NCBI GenBank assembly: GCA_026770595.1
Contig: MU634741.1
Coordinates: 1 to 10,481 of the forward strand
Origin: Ochromonadaceae sp. CCMP2298
Lineage: Eukaryota; Sar; Synurophyceae; Ochromonadales; Ochromonadaceae
DNA: 10,481 nucleotides
Direction of reading: 5' to 3'
This document shows positions 6,789 through 10,481 of this stretch, in pieces. Position numbers and translations under genes: made by a program. The notes beneath the pieces were generated by a model. That model made no database searches. It saw only the letters and a list, made by a program, of their open reading frames with translations, and had not been told where the DNA came from. Every line of letters starts with the position of its first letter. The stretch's first letter is position 1.

Positions 6789-9700
6789 CTAGTCGTCGAA
6801 GGTGGTGTGGCGCCGCCGGGCCCCGGGTGAGTAGAAGGAGGGCGCACCTGACCGGTCCCCGCCCCCTATCAGCGGCACAGGGGCGTCTGAGTGTGAGTGG
6901 CCGAGGTAGTCCCGCTCCCTAGAGGAGCCCCTGCCCCCCCCTGTGCCCCCTGCCCCTGTGCCTGCCCCTGTGCCTGCCCCTGTGTACCTGCGCCTGTCCT
7001 CCTGCCCACCCGCCAGCTGCGTGACTCTGGACACCAAGTGCACCCGCTCCGACTCCCAGTCCCTGTCCCCCACTGAGGACCCAGTCCCTGTACCCCCCCC
7101 GCCCCCTGCCCCACCGCGTCTGTGGCTGCCACCGTGCACCAAGTATGCGGCGGGGTCTGCGCTCAGCAGCCCTTGGCTGGCGTCCCGCAGCAGCGTGCGG
7201 CAGGCAGCGAGGCAGCTGTGCTCTGTGCGCTCCGCGAGGTCGAATATTGTACGTCCGGTGCGGTCTGTGGAGTTGGCCAGCTTGCGCGCACTGTTGGCGC
7301 CCCCCCCCAGCAGCAGGTGCACCAGTCGGGTGGAGTCCGGGCAGGCGTCCTGGGCCACGCTGCCCATCTGCTCGCACAGCACGAACAAAGCTGAGCGGCC
7401 CCGCTCCTCCTCCGCGCCCACGTCCAGCCCCCCCTCCAGTGCTGAGCGCACTAGCTTGCGGTAGGCCGAGGAGTCGTCGCGGCTGGGGGGGAAGGCGGAC
7501 AGCAGCAGGTGCAGTTGGGAGCAGTGCTTGGGGGTGCGCCAGGCGACGTCCCAGCGCGCGCCGCACTTGAGGAGCACCTCTGCGGCGCGGATCCACACCC
7601 TACGACCCGCCCGGGAGCGCTCCGGGTCCAGTGACCTTTCGTCCTTGGGAGAGCCCATCTCCCCGATGAGCTGCACGCCCGTGGAGGTGGAGGCCGCGCC
7701 GCGCAGCAGCACCAGTGTGAGAGGAGTGACGTTGGCGGCCTGCACGTTTCGGCAGTCGGGGTCACAGCCCGCCCCCACTAATGCATCAATCACCTCAACG
7801 GAAGCGCTCCTAACCCTCTTGCACTCACAGTGCAGGGGAGAGTCGCCGTCCTTGTTCCGCAATGAGGCCTCTGCGCCCCTGGCCAGCAGAGTACGTACAA
7901 CTGCTGCGGCGGACTTGGACGTGCACACCTGTATGGCCTTGTGCAGCACCGAGTTGCCCACGTGGTCTACCGCATTCACCTCTGCCCCCAGTTGCGCCAG
8001 CGTCTCGATCGTAGCCACTAGCAGCTTCTCCGACCCATGGAAGTGCAGGCCAGCCACCGCCCTGTGCAGAGGCAGCACGGATCTGGCTAGGTCCCTCCAG
8101 AAGTCGGCCCTCAGATCATCCCCCTTGGACCGCACTACCGCCCTGATGCCCTGCACGTCTCCGTCCAAAATGGCTGCGATCAGCTGGTCCGTGGGGCTGG
8201 AGCGCAAGCTGGGCGAGGACCAGGGCAGGCTCTGGCGGGGCAGGCGCTTGCCCTCAGACTCGTCCCACCCCTGTGTCCCCTGGGTGGAGGGCGCGGGCGG
8301 GGGCGGGGGCGTTTGGTCCCCTCTAACGTCACCTCTAACGTCTCCTCTGACGATGGCTGTGATGTTGGCGAAGCGCCGGTTGCTCCCCAGGGGCGAGGCG
8401 CTACCTGTACCCGCACCCCCTGCACCTGCATCTGCAATTGCACCTGCACCTACAGCTGCTGCTGCTGCGTCCTTATTAGTATTGAATCCGTGCGTCTCCT
8501 TCCAGGAGGTGGGCAGCTGCTGCACCAGTGACAGGAAGCGCTCTTGGAGGTCTGCATGGAGGGGGGGGGGGGGTAGAGGAATCATTGGTTAGAGGTCACC
8601 GGAGCAGTGGGGAGCAGTGAAGAGAGGGAAAAGGGGGCATAGATAACATACTAAATACATATATATACAAATGTAGTGAATAGGTGAATAGGTGAATAGG
8701 TGGGTAGAGGCATAGGAGAATAGAATAGAGGCGCTCACCGTATGTGTTCCCCCCCGGAATAAGAGTCTGGTTCTGAATGAGGTCCACCAGTGCCTGCACC
8801 TGGTCCTGGATCACCCCCAGGTACTCCCTCTGCAGAGACTCCTGCTGCAGGGCCAGTGCTGCCTTCAATGCCACGCCTGCCTCGGTCTCCCCCCTCTCCA
8901 GGGCCTCCTGGCATCGCTCATTCAGCCCACGCGCCTCGGCCTGTGCGCCTCTCAGGGCGTCCCGAGCCTCCCCCAGTTCCCCCTCAGTGCGGTGCAACTG
9001 CGCAGCCTGCACCCGACTCTCCTCCCCCTTCAGCCCCACCTCCGCCCTCACCTCCTCGAAGGCTGCCTGGAACGCCCCCTCCATCCGATCCTTCTCCGCC
9101 CTTACCCGTGCCTCGAACTTGGTCTTCCCGTGCTCGATCACCTCCAGCTCCAACACGTGCGCCTTGTCCCTCAGCAGCTGCCTCTCCTGCCGCATGTTCT
9201 CTGCGTCCTGCTTCAGCACCTCCCGTATCGCCTCAGACTTGACCAGCTGCCTATGCAGCTCGCGATTCTCCTCCTGGCCCTCCGTCACAGCGCGCTGCAG
9301 ACCTACAGCCTCTGAGCCGCACTCGTCCTCGCGGTCCCGCAGCAACCCCACATGCCTCTTCTGCAGAGCTGCCAGTTCCGCCCCGTACTCCGCCTGCAGC
9401 TCCTCTCTCACGCGCTGCACCTCCAGGCGGTTAGATATCGCCCCCTCCTGCATCCTGACCTCATGCAGGTCCGCCGATTTAACCCTTTCCCTCTCCGCCT
9501 CCACCCGGAGCAGCGTCTGCAGTTCGCTGAGCGCGTTGTCTAGGTGGGACTGCTGGTGCCCCTGTGTAGGTGTAGGTGTAGGTGTAGGTGTGGGTGTAGG
9601 TGTGGGTGTAGGTGTAGGTGTAGGTGTAGGTGTAGGTGTAAGTGTGGGTGTAGGTGTAGGTGTAGGTGTAGGTGTAGGTGTAGGTGTAGGTGTGGTGTAA

Positions 9701-10481
9701 GTTACATTAACATATTGTATATAGTATGTTTATTAGACATATTATATAGTATATGTGTTATTAGCATATAGGTTATAGCAAATAGTGCATAGTATGTAGT
9801 GCATAGTATGTAGTACATAGTACGCATTAGTATTCACTTGTAGCGTACCTGCATATCGGCCAATTGAGACTCCTTCTCTGCCAGAGAGGCGGACAATCTC
9901 ACACTCATTTCCTCTCTCAGCACCACCATCAAGCTGGCCTGACGGTCGGCCTGACCGCGCAGTTCCGATGCCTCAGCTCCATGCGCAATGTCCAATTTAG
10001 ATCGCAACTCCTCCAATTCGCCTGCCTTCTCCGCCCTCGCCGCACCCAGCTGCTTCTGATGCTGCTGCCGTAGGGCTGACAGCTCCTGCTCGGCCTGCTC
10101 CCCCCTTGCAGCTGCCCTGGCTCTCTCCTCCTCCAGCCGAGCGCTCAGCGAGGCAGCTCTAGCGTCCTGTGCCTGCTGTGCATCGCCCGATAGCGCCTCT
10201 GTCTCCGCAGTGAGGCGGGCGATGCGGTCTCTCAGGAACTGCCTCTCTGTGTGCGAGGAGCTCTCCTGCGCTGCTGCCTCGGTCTCCATCTCTAAGCGCA
10301 GTGCCGCAAGCGCCTCGGCTGCTGTCTCCAGATCCGCCAACAGCGAGGCGGACTGCGCCTTAGCCTGCTTCAACTGCTGCCCCTCCTCCCGCAAGCGCTC
10401 TTCCCCAGTCTCCCCGAGCGTGGCTAGCTCGATAGCATGCGTTTGCCTAAGCTGCGCGATCTGCCTCTGCTGCCCGTACTC
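6789..10481 (-). CDS. Large coiled-coil protein with C-terminal ankyrin-repeat region (5' end missing)
   Basis: The model is complement(join(6789..8551, 8739..9561, 9849..>10481)): 1072 visible residues, open at the right window edge, TAG stop. The first 460 or so visible residues are almost unbroken heptad-like sequence rich in Glu, Arg, Gln, Ala and Leu (for example SARLEEERARAAARGEQAEQ), a long dimeric coiled coil. After a short bridge (QERFLSLVQQLPTSW) and a Gly/Ala/Pro-rich linker (about 510-600) come ankyrin-like repeats at about 606-770, such as AQLGAEVNAVDHVGNSVLHKA and LLARGAEASLRNKDGDSPLH. More degenerate units follow at about 804-944 (LLLGGGANSARK...DRTGRTIFDLAE). The last 100 residues are a Gly/Thr/Arg-rich tail with a TGAG repeat. 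The coiled coil suggests dimerisation or a scaffold, and ankyrin repeats bind other proteins; a cytoskeletal or basal-body role is only a guess. I recognise no named family. The start at MIPLPPPPLHA (8585) is intronic. Confidence 0.85.
6949..6984 (-). repeat. 12-bp minisatellite coding for TGAG units
   Basis: On the plus strand CCTGTGCCTGCC repeats about three times. On the minus coding strand it gives Thr-Gly-Ala-Gly units in the disordered C-terminal tail. Confidence 0.8.
8552..8738 (-). other. Intron of the coiled-coil/ankyrin gene (187 bp, phase 1)
   Basis: On the minus strand, donor CATACG|GTGAGC and acceptor CCATGCAG|ACCTCC. The joined codon is GAC, linking ...GGNTY to D and LQERFLSL. 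A run of about 12 C precedes the acceptor. Inside the intron CCTATTCA is repeated three times. Confidence 0.88.
9565..9696 (-). repeat. (CCTACA)n hexanucleotide array in an intron
   Basis: About 20 units of GTAGGT on the plus strand, with some GTGGGT variants. The array lies wholly inside an intron and ends at the 3' splice site. Confidence 0.95.
9784..9825. repeat. 14-bp tandem repeat, three copies
   Basis: AGTGCATAGTATGT at 9784-9797 and 9798-9811 is followed by a diverged copy, AGTACATAGTACGC, at 9812-9825. It is in the same intron, near its 5' splice site. Confidence 0.8.

Larger units (their letters stand above)
9562..9848 (-). other. Intron of the coiled-coil/ankyrin gene (287 bp, phase 0)
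   Basis: On the minus strand the donor is ATGCAG|GTACGC and the preferred acceptor CTACACAG|GGGCAC. Translation passes from ...SQLADMQ to GHQQSHLDNALSELQ, keeping the coiled-coil frame. Unspliced, the frame stops at once (RYK stop). The acceptor end is a CCTACA hexanucleotide array; the middle is AT-rich. Two further in-frame AGs follow within 12 bases. Confidence 0.85.

Noticed and set aside
8552-8585. Start of the ankyrin protein at the ATG at 8585 (MIPLPPPPLHA)
   Set aside because: This stretch is the pyrimidine-rich end of an intron. The acceptor at 8552-8553 joins the upstream coiled-coil exon in phase.
7528-8592. Long plus-strand frame of 354 codons opposite the ankyrin exon
   Set aside because: It is the antisense shadow of a GC-rich exon. 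Its product is Ser/Pro/Ala-rich with no domain, whereas the minus frame shows ankyrin repeats and exact splice joins.
9565-9696. Telomere-like or CRISPR-like array
   Set aside because: The unit is a plain hexanucleotide (GTAGGT) with no spacers, lies inside an intron, and is not a known telomere repeat.
8777-9700. Plus-strand frame of 307 codons ending in a Val-Gly repeat
   Set aside because: It is antisense to the coiled-coil exon, runs through the intronic hexanucleotide array and is Ser/Arg/Cys-rich without pattern.

Overview
This window comes from the nuclear genome of a microbial eukaryote. Both larger genes are interrupted by short GT-AG introns (92 to 287 bp), and their reading frames rejoin exactly at the predicted splice sites. 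Candidate AATAAA poly(A) signals lie beyond stop codons, and simple repeats are common in introns and spacers. Coding parts are GC-rich and spacers AT-rich. A hybrid histidine kinase excludes animals and fits groups such as ichthyosporeans, amoebozoans, fungi-related protists or algae. I cannot name the species.

Layout, left to right. (1) Positions 1-434, plus strand: the 3' end of an unrecognised gene carrying a 174-bp tandem duplication and a Glu/Lys/Gly repeat. (2) Positions 812-1420, minus strand: a small single-pass membrane protein ORF, which an in-frame TAA separates from a further 120 codons of coding-like sequence in the same frame. (3) Positions 1695-1929: a 235-bp near-perfect foldback element of MITE type. 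(4) Positions 2102-2244: a cluster of TGATGAG motifs in both orientations, in the upstream region of the kinase. (5) Positions 2628-5884, plus strand: a five-exon, 926-residue hybrid sensor histidine kinase (two membrane spans, large ectodomain, HisKA, HATPase, C-terminal receiver). (6) Positions 5885-6788: a spacer between two convergent 3' ends, holding minus-strand poly(A) signals, a G-rich tract and an AT-rich repeat. (7) Positions 6789-10481, minus strand: the 3' 1072 codons of a large coiled-coil protein with a C-terminal ankyrin-repeat region, in three visible exons.

The kinase is the functional centre of the window. Its invariant His, Asn, Asp, Thr and Lys residues are all present, so it should autophosphorylate and pass phosphate to its own receiver. 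No HPt protein is encoded nearby, so the relay must end elsewhere. Its ectodomain is CHASE-like and ends in a Gly-Asp-Leu-His-Asp motif that reminds me of the sensor regions of algal receptor nucleotide cyclases. The coiled-coil/ankyrin protein has no visible functional link to it beyond convergent orientation. A recurring feature is that simple repeats run up to the 3' splice sites of several introns.
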